From contig JAPOHK010000025.1 in assembly GCA_029979485.1 (NCBI GenBank), positions 1 to 9,288 of the forward strand: a stretch of 9,288 bases of DNA, read 5' to 3'. Shown here in pieces: positions 1 to 6,032 of this stretch (positions are counted from its first letter, which is position 1; every line of letters starts with the position of its first letter). The translations under genes and the position numbers were made by a program. The stretch comes from Candidatus Planktophila limnetica. Its GTDB lineage: Bacteria > Actinomycetota > Actinomycetes > Nanopelagicales > Nanopelagicaceae. The notes under the pieces were generated by a model, which saw only the letters and a program-made list of their open reading frames with translations, did no database searches and was not told the origin of the DNA.

Positions 1-2
1 GC

Positions 3-404
3 CTCTTTATTCCGATGGGCGCATCCCGTGCCATCCGCATTCAAGGTGCTTATATTTCAGAGCGCGAAATTGAAGCGATCGTTGGTCATGTGAAGAAGCA
101 ACTCTCTCCTCGTTATCGCGAAGATGTCACAGCTCCGCCTGCATCGAATAAGCAGATTGATAAAGAGATAGGCGATGATCTCGATCTTCTTTGTCAGGCA
201 GTCGAACTTGTTGTTGGTACACAATTTGGTTCAACTTCGATGCTACAAAGAAAATTGCGAGTCGGTTTTGCAAAAGCAGGAAGATTGATGGATCTGATGG
301 AGTCTCGAGGAATTGTTGGACCATCAGAGGGATCCAAAGCGCGTACGGTTTTGGTCAAACCTGATGAATTGGATTCAGTACTCGCAACGCTTCGCTATTA
401 CTAA
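3..404 (+). CDS. ftsK: DNA translocase FtsK, C-terminal part (5' end outside window)
   Basis: FtsK is a septum-located ATP-driven DNA pump that clears and aligns chromosome ends before division. Only the last ~133 residues are here; the reading frame is open from the left edge, so the internal ATG at 15 is not the real start. The visible part opens with [19 protein letters not shown], the conserved end of the motor domain (the 'G.S...R.QG.[FY]VS..E' pattern). A linker of about 25 residues follows, and then the gamma winged-helix domain from about [11 protein letters not shown] to VLATLRYY. In the family, gamma binds the polar chromosome sequences that orient translocation. The gamma signature is clear ([21 protein letters not shown] followed by a GIVG turn, near-identical in spacing to known FtsK/SpoIIIE ends). 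The next gene is 131 nt downstream. Identification is confident; the ATPase motifs themselves lie outside the window. Confidence 0.95.
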   Translation, partial: LFIPMGASRAIRIQGAYISEREIEAIVGHVKKQLSPRYREDVTAPPASNKQIDKEIGDDLDLLCQAVELVVGTQFGSTSMLQRKLRVGFAKAGRLMDLMESRGIVGPSEGSKARTVLVKPDELDSVLATLRYY

Positions 405-426
405 TTCTTCATTTTCTAGACGCGAG

Positions 427-520
427 AAATTGGGGTGAGATGACCCCTGAAATGGCATCGGGGCTATTTAACTCGACCTCACGGGTCTACCATTGGATAC
501 AAAGATTCACCCCCAAATTT
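427..520 (+). promoter_or_regulatory. Nested inverted repeats, candidate structured 5' leader of the RodZ-like gene
   Basis: The gap between ftsK and the next gene holds a long-range inverted repeat. GGGGTGA (432-438) is an exact complement of TCACCCC (507-513), and after a 2-nt bulge AAATT (427-431) continues with AATTT (516-520), giving 12 base pairs. Inside lie GACC/GGTC (475-478 with 484-487, 5-nt loop) and CCCC/GGGG (444-447 with 460-463). A competing hairpin, GGGGT/ACCCC (432-436 with 443-447), excludes the long stem. The element ends 7 nt before the GAGG ribosome-binding site at 528-531. It matches no riboswitch or RNA class that I recognise, and the pairings are seen by eye only. It could equally be a protein-binding region or chance. 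Confidence 0.35.
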
Positions 521-535
521 ATTTCTTGAGGTTAT

Positions 536-1303
536 ATGTCATTAGGTTCAGTCATTCGCCAGGCCCGCATTGATGCTGGTCTAAGTGTTGACGATCTTTC
601 GGAGCGCACAAGTATTCGTGCGGGTTTGTTAAAAGAAATTGAAAGTGATGATTTCACTAAGTGCGGTGGCGAAACTTATGCACGTGGACATCTAAGAAAT
701 ATTGCTCCGCACATTAAAATGGATTCTCAACTCCTGCTTGAGCTATATGAAAATGAACAATCGATGCAGCCGCGGCGAATCCAAGAGATGCTTGCTGAAA
801 ATAATGTTATGACTAATCCCGTAGACAAAAAGTCAATATCTTGGAAAACATTGGCCGGAATATCACTTTCAACTTTGGCATTATTAGCAGCTGTTCAAAT
901 AATTATTTCAAACTCAAAGACAACAACAGTTTCCAACCCTGAAACAGTTGCATCTAAATCTGTTACGCCTGAACCATCAATAACACCCGAAGCACAGCCA
1001 ACACAAACACCACCGACTACACCTACTGTGGTTCGTGATACTTATTCATCTGGCACTGGAGTATCAGTATCTGTGATTGCAGTTCGTGGAAATTCGTGGT
1101 TATTTGTCTCAGATTCCAATGGAACTACTTTGTTTAGCGGACAAATTCGAAACGCGCAAAAGTTAAATTTCAGTGCCACGACTCGTATAAGTCTTAAAGT
1201 AGGCAACGCAGGAGCCGTGGATATCTCAGTAAACGGGAAAGCCGCGCAGCAAATTGGTAGCGATGGTGAAGTAGTTTCGCTGACATATGGGGTTACTTCA
1301 TAA
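536..1303 (+). CDS. RodZ-like HTH / transmembrane / DUF4115 protein
   Basis: This is a 255-residue bitopic membrane protein of the RodZ-like family. Residues ~3-70 form a Cro/CI-type HTH_25 domain (LGSVIRQARIDAGLSVDDLS, then the family hallmark GGETYARGHLRNIA at 44-57, usually written 'yvRGylr.yA'). A hydrophobic segment at ~105-125 is a single membrane span. A Pro/Thr/Ser-rich linker (~126-170) leads to a small outer beta domain (~175-255, DUF4115) with the typical SWLFVSDSNG.TLFSG motif. In rods the RodZ HTH binds MreB and supports cell-wall elongation; no mreB is in this window, so that role is inference. The start follows GAGG at 528-531 with a short 4-nt spacer. Its place between ftsK and rimO is usual in Actinobacteria. 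A transcriptional role for the HTH is unlikely but not excluded. Confidence 0.85.
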   Translation: MSLGSVIRQARIDAGLSVDDLSERTSIRAGLLKEIESDDFTKCGGETYARGHLRNIAPHIKMDSQLLLELYENEQSMQPRRIQEMLAENNVMTNPVDKKSISWKTLAGISLSTLALLAAVQIIISNSKTTTVSNPETVASKSVTPEPSITPEAQPTQTPPTTPTVVRDTYSSGTGVSVSVIAVRGNSWLFVSDSNGTTLFSGQIRNAQKLNFSATTRISLKVGNAGAVDISVNGKAAQQIGSDGEVVSLTYGVTS

Positions 1304-1320
1304 CTTTAAGCAATAACCTG

Positions 1321-1326
1321 TAGCAT
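1321..1326 (+). promoter_or_regulatory. Possible -10 element for a leaderless rimO transcript
   Basis: TAGCAT fits the actinobacterial TANNNT -10 pattern and ends 7 nt before the rimO ATG, the spacing at which the start codon would be the first transcribed base. rimO has no visible Shine-Dalgarno sequence, which agrees with leaderless translation. No good -35 hexamer is seen near 1298-1303, and such a short motif is common by chance. Confidence 0.25.
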
Positions 1327-1333
1327 CATCCCA

Positions 1334-2716
1334 ATGAGTCGCACAGTTGCCGTAGTCACCCTTGGCTGCGCCCGTAATGAAGTTGATTCTGAAGAGCTAG
1401 CTGGTCGCTTAGCAGCCGATGGTTGGATTCTTGTTGATGATGTAGAAAAAGCTGAAGTAGCGCTAGTAAATACATGTGGCTTTATAGAATCGGCTAAGAA
1501 AGATTCTGTAGATGCATTACTCGAAGCAAATTCCTTAAAAGGCCACGGCGTTACACGCGCAGTAGTGGCTGTTGGATGCATGGCAGAGCGATATGGACAG
1601 GAACTAGCTGAAGCACTGCCTGAAGCGGATGCAATTTTAGGCTTCGATGATTACAAAGACATCTCAGCACGTTTGCAATCTATTGTTTCTGGAAATTCTC
1701 ATACACCGCATGTTCCGCGAGATCGCAGATCTTTACTCCCAATTGCACCTGTCGAGAGAGCAGCTGTTCGAGATGAAGAGTACGCATCCAAAGTAGGCGC
1801 TGGAGGCACTCTCTTTCGCAAACGTCTGGGAAATGCACCATGGGCTCCTTTAAAGATTGCATCGGGTTGCGATCGCCGATGTTCATTCTGCGCGATTCCA
1901 TATTTCCGTGGCTCTTTTGTTTCCAGACGTCCAGTTGAAATTTTAGAGGAAGCCAAATGGTTGGCTGCAAATGGCGTCTCAGAACTATTTCTTGTGAGCG
2001 AAAATACTACGTCCTATGGAAAAGACTTAGGCGATCTACGATTAATGGAGACAATTCTTCCCGAGATTGCAAGCATTCCAGGCATTGAACGAGTGCGACT
2101 TTCTTACTTGCAACCTGCGGAAATGCGCCCTTCACTACTTCAAGCGATGATTTCCACCGAAAAAACCGCTCCGTACTTTGATCTTTCTTTTCAACATACA
2201 AGTCCAACAATTCTTCGCGCTATGCGCCGATTTGGAGATAGCGAGAAGTTTCTGCACCTGATTACACAAATTCGCGCTTTAGACCCTGAAGCTGGAATCC
2301 GCTCTAACTTTATTGTTGGCTTTCCCGGTGAAACACAAGATGATTTTGATGCTCTGGCGGAGTTCATTACTCAAGCACAACTCGATGCAGTCGGAATTTT
2401 CGGATACTCAGACGAAGACAACACAGAAGCTCTTTCACTAGGCAATAAGTTAGAACCAGAAGTTATTGCACAGCGAGTCGAATCTTTATCTAGCCTTGCT
2501 GATGAAATGGTTTCACAGCGCGCACAAACGCGTATCGGACAACGAGTGCGCGTCCTAATCGAAGACGCAGAATTGCAAGAGGGTCGAGCGGCACATCAAG
2601 GTCCAGAAGTTGATGGAACTACATCATTTATAGGAACAAATTTCAAAGTCGGCGAGTATGTTGATGCTGTGGTCATAGAAAGTATCGGCGCAGATTTGGT
2701 GGCACAAGCAGAATGA
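1334..2716 (+). CDS. rimO: Ribosomal protein S12 methylthiotransferase RimO
   Basis: RimO is a cytosolic radical-SAM enzyme that adds a methylthio group to a conserved aspartate of ribosomal protein S12. The 460 residues show all three family domains. The N-terminal UPF0004 domain (~4-110) carries the cluster cysteines C12 ([14 protein letters not shown]), C48 (NTCGF) and C82 (VGCMAERY). The radical-SAM core has CDRRCSFC (C179, C183, C186) and GFPGET (329-334). A TRAM domain lies at ~395-455. The motif [12 protein letters not shown] marks RimO rather than the tRNA enzyme MiaB. Length is normal. The ATG lies 30 nt after the upstream stop and lacks a Shine-Dalgarno sequence, but the N-terminus begins exactly where the family does. 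The last four bases overlap the pgsA start (ATGA), so translation of the two is probably coupled. Confidence 0.97.
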   Translation: MSRTVAVVTLGCARNEVDSEELAGRLAADGWILVDDVEKAEVALVNTCGFIESAKKDSVDALLEANSLKGHGVTRAVVAVGCMAERYGQELAEALPEADAILGFDDYKDISARLQSIVSGNSHTPHVPRDRRSLLPIAPVERAAVRDEEYASKVGAGGTLFRKRLGNAPWAPLKIASGCDRRCSFCAIPYFRGSFVSRRPVEILEEAKWLAANGVSELFLVSENTTSYGKDLGDLRLMETILPEIASIPGIERVRLSYLQPAEMRPSLLQAMISTEKTAPYFDLSFQHTSPTILRAMRRFGDSEKFLHLITQIRALDPEAGIRSNFIVGFPGETQDDFDALAEFITQAQLDAVGIFGYSDEDNTEALSLGNKLEPEVIAQRVESLSSLADEMVSQRAQTRIGQRVRVLIEDAELQEGRAAHQGPEVDGTTSFIGTNFKVGEYVDAVVIESIGADLVAQAE

Positions 2717-3270
2717 AACTACCTGGCTTTCTGACTCCTAATGTCATCACAAGTTTGCGTATCGCCTTTTTACCTCTTGGCGCCTATGCACTCTTTAAAA
2801 ATGGTGGCGATGATCCAACATGGCAGATTATTTCATGGTGGATATTTTTTATTCTGGGTCTGAGCGATATATTGGATGGCAACCTTGCCCGTAGTCGAAA
2901 CACCATAACTGAATTCGGTAAATTCCTTGATCCAATAGCGGATAAAGCAATGATTGGTACGGCTATGGTCTCGCTCTCAATTCTTGGACGTATGCCATGG
3001 TGGATAACAATTGTGATTATGTCGCGCGAAATAGGAATCACGTTGTTTAGATTAGCTGTCATTAAACGCGGCGTTATTCCAGCTAACCGTGGAGGAAAAA
3101 TTAAGGCGCTCTTTCAAGGATTTGGCGTCGGCTTCTATGTGTTACCACTGAGCGAGAATATGTTCTGGTTTAGAGATAGTTTTATGGCCGTTGCTATAAT
3201 TTTGACTCTTCTCACGGGAGTGCATTACATCTACTCGGCTTTTAAACCCATCAACAAAATAGACAAATAA
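2713..3270 (+). CDS. pgsA: CDP-diacylglycerol--glycerol-3-phosphate 3-phosphatidyltransferase
   Basis: This membrane enzyme joins CDP-diacylglycerol to glycerol-3-phosphate, the committed step to phosphatidylglycerol and cardiolipin. The 185-residue protein has the full CDP-alcohol phosphotransferase signature: D52, D55-G56, A59-R60, G69, D73 and D77 (DILDGNLAR ... GKFLDPIAD), with all metal-binding and catalytic aspartates present. Four or more hydrophobic segments are visible (about 12-27, 37-52, 80-104, 135-148, 157-175). The N-terminal PNVITSLRI stretch is typical of PgsA, but other CDP-alcohol transferases share the fold; actinobacterial PgsA paralogues include phosphatidylinositol-phosphate synthase. 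The start overlaps the rimO stop by 4 nt, and pncC starts 15 nt downstream. The adjacency rimO-pgsA-cinA is conserved in Actinobacteria and supports the PgsA call. Confidence 0.92.
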   Translation: MKLPGFLTPNVITSLRIAFLPLGAYALFKNGGDDPTWQIISWWIFFILGLSDILDGNLARSRNTITEFGKFLDPIADKAMIGTAMVSLSILGRMPWWITIVIMSREIGITLFRLAVIKRGVIPANRGGKIKALFQGFGVGFYVLPLSENMFWFRDSFMAVAIILTLLTGVHYIYSAFKPINKIDK

Positions 3271-3285
3271 CGTGAAAGGAATTTC

Positions 3286-3777
3286 ATGAGTAACGCATCT
3301 GAAATTACTTCTGCGATGAAAGATGTCATTGCCAGCTTGAAGTCGAGAAATGAAACCCTGAGCACGGCCGAATCAATCACCGGTGGGGGATTGGGTTATG
3401 CGATTACTAGCGTTCCAGGATCATCAGATATTTATGTTGGTGGATCAATTGCGTATCACAGTGAAGTTAAGCAATCACATTTGGGCGTTTCTGCAGACCT
3501 CATTAAATCTAAAACCGTCTACAGCGAAGAAGTAGCTTTCGAGATGGCTCTAGGTGCAATTGAAAAATTTAAAACTACGTGGGCAATAGCAACTACCGGT
3601 GTTGCTGGTCCAGATGCATCCGATGGAGTTGCCGCCGGAACAGTATGGGTAGCCATTGCAGGGCCCGTAACTCAGAGCATTCAATTAGCCCTTGATGGGG
3701 AGCGTGAAAACATTCGAAGTGGGACTGTCGCGAGCGCGATTGGCACTTTTGCGCGTATCCTTAGGGCCAGAGATTAG
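3286..3777 (+). CDS. pncC: Stand-alone CinA C-terminal domain protein (nicotinamide-nucleotide amidohydrolase, PncC)
   Basis: PncC deamidates nicotinamide mononucleotide to nicotinate mononucleotide, recycling the NMN released by NAD-dependent DNA ligase. The 163-residue protein is the CinA C-terminal domain alone; the N-terminal molybdopterin-binding-like domain of full CinA is absent, which is common in Actinobacteria. Visible family motifs are AESITGGGLG (S30 in the position of the catalytic serine), GGSIAYHSEVK (K62 is a candidate for the conserved lysine), GVS..L (67-72) and ATTGVAGPD (102-110), followed by G.V..AIA. Family members usually read AES(C/A)TGG, so Ile at position 31 is a mild deviation. 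The start has a good AAAGGA ribosome-binding site (3275-3280, 5-nt spacer). It is almost certainly co-transcribed with pgsA and clgR. Confidence 0.92.
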   Translation: MSNASEITSAMKDVIASLKSRNETLSTAESITGGGLGYAITSVPGSSDIYVGGSIAYHSEVKQSHLGVSADLIKSKTVYSEEVAFEMALGAIEKFKTTWAIATTGVAGPDASDGVAAGTVWVAIAGPVTQSIQLALDGERENIRSGTVASAIGTFARILRARD

Positions 3778-3789
3778 AAGGAGGTCGCC

Positions 3790-4053
3790 ATGTTATTACG
3801 TGAAGCAGTAGGCACGACCCTTCGCGCTGCCCGCACAGAGCAATCTCGCACACTTCGAGATGTCGCTCGTGATGCTCGTGTTTCCCTTGGCTATCTCTCA
3901 GAGGTAGAACGTGGACAGAAAGAAGCATCCTCTGAACTGCTAGCAGCTATATGCACAGCACTTGGATTAACACTTTCAACAGTAATGAGTGATGTGTCTG
4001 TACACATTAAGTCAACTGAAGTTGCAACACTGAGCGTCGTAGACGCAGCTTAA
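3790..4053 (+). CDS. clgR: Clp-protease gene regulator ClgR (Cro/CI-type HTH)
   Basis: ClgR is a small DNA-binding activator that in Actinobacteria turns on clp protease genes and other stress genes. The 87-residue protein has one Cro/CI HTH (~8-65) with the strongly conserved ClgR core [20 protein letters not shown] (30-49) and the following [11 protein letters not shown]. Its position after pgsA-cinA and before recA is the usual clgR locus. The ribosome-binding site is the best in the window: AAGGAGG at 3778-3784 with a 5-nt spacer, directly after the pncC stop. The protein ends in DAA. In Streptomyces ClgR the terminal alanines are needed for Clp-dependent degradation, so this tail may be a feedback degron (inference). 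No ClgR operator was recognised in the window. Confidence 0.93.
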   Translation: MLLREAVGTTLRAARTEQSRTLRDVARDARVSLGYLSEVERGQKEASSELLAAICTALGLTLSTVMSDVSVHIKSTEVATLSVVDAA

Positions 4054-4064
4054 TTGGCCTAGTT

Positions 4065-4577
4065 GTGGCTCACCTGTACGCACTGCAAGGAGCAATGGCT
4101 TCTCGTTCTGAAGCGGCGCTCCTGACTGCGACAAAAGAAATTATTGCAACGCAGGGAATTAAGAATCTTGCAATGATAGATATTGCAGATCTCTCTCAAG
4201 TTTCACGAGCAACTTTGTACAATCATTTTCGCGATAAAGACGCTGTTTTATACTCACTTTTGAGCCGTGAAATAATTTATCTCTTTGAAAACGCTCCAAA
4301 AAATCCAGCAGAATTGCTTGAGTACTTCTCACTTGCAATTAGTGCAGATTCAGCTCTGGCGGGTATGCGCTCGCAAGACCCTGCCATTCTGGCCACAATG
4401 TTGATGCGAAATGATGACAAGATTTGGCACGCAATTGATGCTTTTTTCCAGAGCGCTCTTGGCTCAGAGACGAAAGCGGGTATAGCAATTGCATGGTTGC
4501 TCGCTCAGGTGCTTCAACCTTTGACGCCGGAGCAATCTCGAGCACAAAGCGCACAACTGCTGCATGCGTATCTCTGA
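4065..4577 (+). CDS. TetR/AcrR-family transcriptional regulator
   Basis: This is a small (170-residue) TetR-like regulator. Residues ~16-65 form the TetR DNA-binding domain: an EAALLTATKEIIATQGI helix, then the HTH with MIDIADLSQVSRATLYNHF (37-55) and the usual F+DKD.VL continuation. The C-terminal ligand/dimer part (~66-170) is short and I cannot assign a ligand. The start is uncertain. GTG at 4065 has no Shine-Dalgarno sequence. ATG at 4095 (codon 11) has AAGGAG at 4087-4092, but only 2 nt away, closer than normal. Either start keeps the whole HTH. The gene begins 11 nt after clgR and ends 14 nt inside DUF3046, so it is part of the same transcription unit. A regulator here is not part of the minimal conserved clgR-recA block that I know; its targets are unknown. 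Confidence 0.85.
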   Translation: MAHLYALQGAMASRSEAALLTATKEIIATQGIKNLAMIDIADLSQVSRATLYNHFRDKDAVLYSLLSREIIYLFENAPKNPAELLEYFSLAISADSALAGMRSQDPAILATMLMRNDDKIWHAIDAFFQSALGSETKAGIAIAWLLAQVLQPLTPEQSRAQSAQLLHAYL

Positions 4578-4761
4578 TCTTCGAGAGCGCATTCTTTTAA
4601 GTTTTGGTCCAGAATGGGCTCCATCTTTTAGCGCAGACATCGCAATCTCAGAGTTAGGCAGTAAGAGTGTTAATGAGGCGCTCGCAGCCGGCCTGGAACC
4701 CGATGAGATCTGGAGAGCCGTCTGTAAGGCTCATCCAGAGCAGACCGCCCCACATAAGTAA
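4564..4761 (+). CDS. DUF3046 family protein
   Basis: This 65-residue protein of unknown function belongs to DUF3046, a family of small actinobacterial proteins encoded next to recA. Diagnostic features are the start MR.(S/T)(D/E)., the FG..(W/Y)A.S motif (FGPEWAPSF, 14-22), then the AISELG...V.EALAAGLEP core (27-46) and (V/I)WRAVC (49-54). The role is not established; the recA linkage is positional evidence only. The ATG at 4564 lies inside the end of the upstream tetR gene (14-nt overlap, different frame) and has no Shine-Dalgarno sequence of its own, so translation probably depends on ribosomes finishing tetR. It ends 28 nt before the SOS box of recA. Confidence 0.88.
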   Translation: MRISDLRERILLSFGPEWAPSFSADIAISELGSKSVNEALAAGLEPDEIWRAVCKAHPEQTAPHK

Positions 4762-4777
4762 CGGCGTGTCGAGCGCT

Positions 4778-4783
4778 TAATAT
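4778..4783 (+). promoter_or_regulatory. Candidate recA -10 element
   Basis: TAATAT would place transcription start near 4790, on the left edge of the SOS box, so bound LexA would cover the start site. TATACC at 4804-4809 is an alternative -10, which would put the SOS box between -35 and -10. Neither has a convincing -35 hexamer. The same TAATAT hexamer is used in the better-supported ndgR promoter. Confidence 0.3.
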
Positions 4784-4788
4784 GGCGT

Positions 4789-4804
4789 TCGAACAGATGT
4801 TCGT
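4789..4804 (+). promoter_or_regulatory. SOS box (LexA operator) of recA
   Basis: TCGAACAGATGTTCGT contains the perfect inverted repeat CGAAC-N4-GTTCG (4790-4803) and matches the actinobacterial/Bacillus-type LexA consensus TCGAAC-N4-GTTCGA at 11 of 12 fixed positions. It lies 140 nt before the recA start codon, in the only gap between DUF3046 and recA. This supports DNA-damage induction of recA and probably recX by a LexA of the Gram-positive type (lexA itself is not in the window). Confidence 0.92.
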
Positions 4805-4815
4805 ATACCCTTAAT

Positions 4816-4910
4816 CCTGCACAACCAGAGCGGTTCCATCCTCCGCCCACAGCCTTCCTCCAAAGCGCTTGGGCCGTCGGTGGGTCTCCGTACCTTCTGG
4901 ACCGACACCC
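4816..4910 (+). ncRNA. GC-rich recA leader, possible structured RNA
   Basis: This untranslated stretch is about 65% G+C by hand count (62 of 95), although noncoding DNA in an AT-leaning genome is normally poorer in G+C than genes. Several pairings are possible: GCGG/CCGC (4830-4833 with 4843-4846), CCAA/TTGG (4860-4863 with 4869-4872), GTCGGT/ACCGAC (4876-4881 with 4901-4906), and a competing stem GTGGG/CCCAC (4880-4884 with 4846-4850). No known riboswitch class or open reading frame was recognised. It may be a regulatory leader of recA or simply a long 5' UTR. Confidence 0.35.
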
Positions 4911-4926
4911 AACGTCATATGACGTT
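4911..4926. repeat. 16-nt perfect palindrome before recA
   Basis: AACGTCATATGACGTT is identical to its own reverse complement over all 16 bases and ends 7 nt before the AAAGGA ribosome-binding site (4933-4938) of recA. It could be an operator for a dimeric regulator, or in RNA a 6-bp hairpin with an ATAT loop. It does not resemble the LexA box, and I cannot name a protein that binds it. Confidence 0.6.
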
Positions 4927-4943
4927 TCATCGAAAGGAAAAAA

Positions 4944-6032
4944 GTGGCTACTGAAAAAAGTAATGACAAAGCTACAGATAAAGCACAATCAGATCGTTCC
5001 AAAGCCCTAGATACAGCCCTTGCTCAGATTGAACGTCAGTTTGGTAAAGGTTCGGTAATGAAGATGTCAGAGCGACAGAATCAAGTTGTTGAAGTTATTC
5101 CAACTGGTTCAATCGGACTCGACATCGCACTTGGAATTGGTGGTCTTCCTCGTGGTCGCGTTGTAGAAATCTACGGACCAGAGTCTTCAGGTAAGACAAC
5201 ACTCACATTGCACGCAATTGCAAACGCACAAAAAGCTGGCGGCATCTGTGCATTCATCGATGCAGAACACGCATTTGATTCAGAGTATGCGAAGAAGCTC
5301 GGCGTTGATATTGACGCGCTTCTTGTTTCACAACCAGATACTGGCGAGCAAGCACTAGAAATTATGGACATGCTCGTTCGTTCTGGCGCACTTGATTTAG
5401 TCGTCGTTGACTCAGTCGCAGCACTCGTTCCACGCGCTGAAATTGAAGGCGAAATGGGAGATTCACATATGGGTCTTCAGGCTCGCTTGATGTCACAAGC
5501 ACTTCGTAAAATAACTGGTGCACTTCATCAATCAAAGACAACAGCAATTTTCATTAACCAGCTACGCGATAAAATCGGTGTGTTCTTTGGTTCTCCAGAG
5601 ACCACAACTGGAGGTAAAGCACTTAAGTTCTACGCTTCGGTTCGCTTAGATATCCGTCGCATCGAAACACTTAAAGATGGCCAAGATGCAGTCGGTAACC
5701 GCACTCGTGTCAAAGTTGTTAAGAACAAGATGGCTCCACCATTTAAGCAAGCAGAGTTCGACATTATTTACGGCACTGGTATTTCACGTGAAGGATCACT
5801 TATCGATCTTGGCGTTGAAATCGGTATCGTTAAGAAATCTGGCGCTTGGTACACATACGAAGCAGATCAATTGGGTCAAGGCAAGGAAAACTCCCGCGCA
5901 TTCCTTATCGATAATCCAGATCTTGCTAATGAAATCGAATCAAAGATTCGTGCGCACTTTGCAACACCTGTAGAAGTCGATCCAGCACTAGTCGCTGAAA
6001 TCGATGAAGCAGCAGCAGAGGTTGATTTCTAA
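4944..6032 (+). CDS. recA: Recombinase RecA
   Basis: RecA forms ATP-dependent filaments on single-stranded DNA, carries out strand exchange and triggers LexA self-cleavage. The 362-residue protein shows the short N-terminal helix domain (~15-45, [20 protein letters not shown]), Walker A GPESSGKT (78-85), Walker B LVVVD (152-156), loop L1 around [10 protein letters not shown] (168-177), loop L2 around [13 protein letters not shown] (212-224) and the C-terminal domain (~280-340) with an acidic tail ([11 protein letters not shown]). Length and motifs are normal, and there is no intein such as some mycobacterial RecA proteins carry. The start is GTG at 4944 with AAAGGA (4933-4938); the first ~15 Lys/Asp-rich residues are a non-conserved extension. 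SOS regulation is indicated by the upstream LexA box. recX follows without a gap. Confidence 0.99.
   Translation: MATEKSNDKATDKAQSDRSKALDTALAQIERQFGKGSVMKMSERQNQVVEVIPTGSIGLDIALGIGGLPRGRVVEIYGPESSGKTTLTLHAIANAQKAGGICAFIDAEHAFDSEYAKKLGVDIDALLVSQPDTGEQALEIMDMLVRSGALDLVVVDSVAALVPRAEIEGEMGDSHMGLQARLMSQALRKITGALHQSKTTAIFINQLRDKIGVFFGSPETTTGGKALKFYASVRLDIRRIETLKDGQDAVGNRTRVKVVKNKMAPPFKQAEFDIIYGTGISREGSLIDLGVEIGIVKKSGAWYTYEADQLGQGKENSRAFLIDNPDLANEIESKIRAHFATPVEVDPALVAEIDEAAAEVDF

Noticed and set aside
432..470. Resemblance to a TPP riboswitch (GGGGTGAGATGACCCC-like opening).
   Set aside because: The conserved second half (CTGAT, GGATAATGCCAGCG-type segment) is missing, and the downstream gene has no thiamine link.
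432..513. tRNA-like or tmRNA-like element: a 7-bp acceptor-like stem GGGGTGA/TCACCCC spanning 82 nt.
   Set aside because: There is no T-arm (no GGTTCRA pattern), no D-arm and no anticodon stem in the right places; the length is too short for tmRNA.
4777..4787. Possible ClgR operator (CGCTTA...GGCG) before recA.
   Set aside because: The spacing between half-sites is longer than in ClgR motifs that I know, and one half is imperfect; not supportable by eye.
4782..4814. A 10-codon upstream ORF (ATG GCG TTC ... CCT TAA) across the SOS box.
   Set aside because: It has no ribosome-binding site, its codons are imposed by the LexA box, and it may lie upstream of the transcript start.
4731..5002. Minus-strand open frames across the recA leader and start.
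   Set aside because: No start signals or recognisable protein; they shadow recA and the GC-rich leader.
5677..5973. A plus-strand open frame of 98 codons inside recA.
   Set aside because: It is an out-of-frame shadow of a highly conserved recA region with no ribosome-binding site or family resemblance.
4944..6032. Intein or insertion in recA, as in some mycobacteria.
   Set aside because: The protein is continuous, of normal length and has intact Walker A, L1 and L2 segments.
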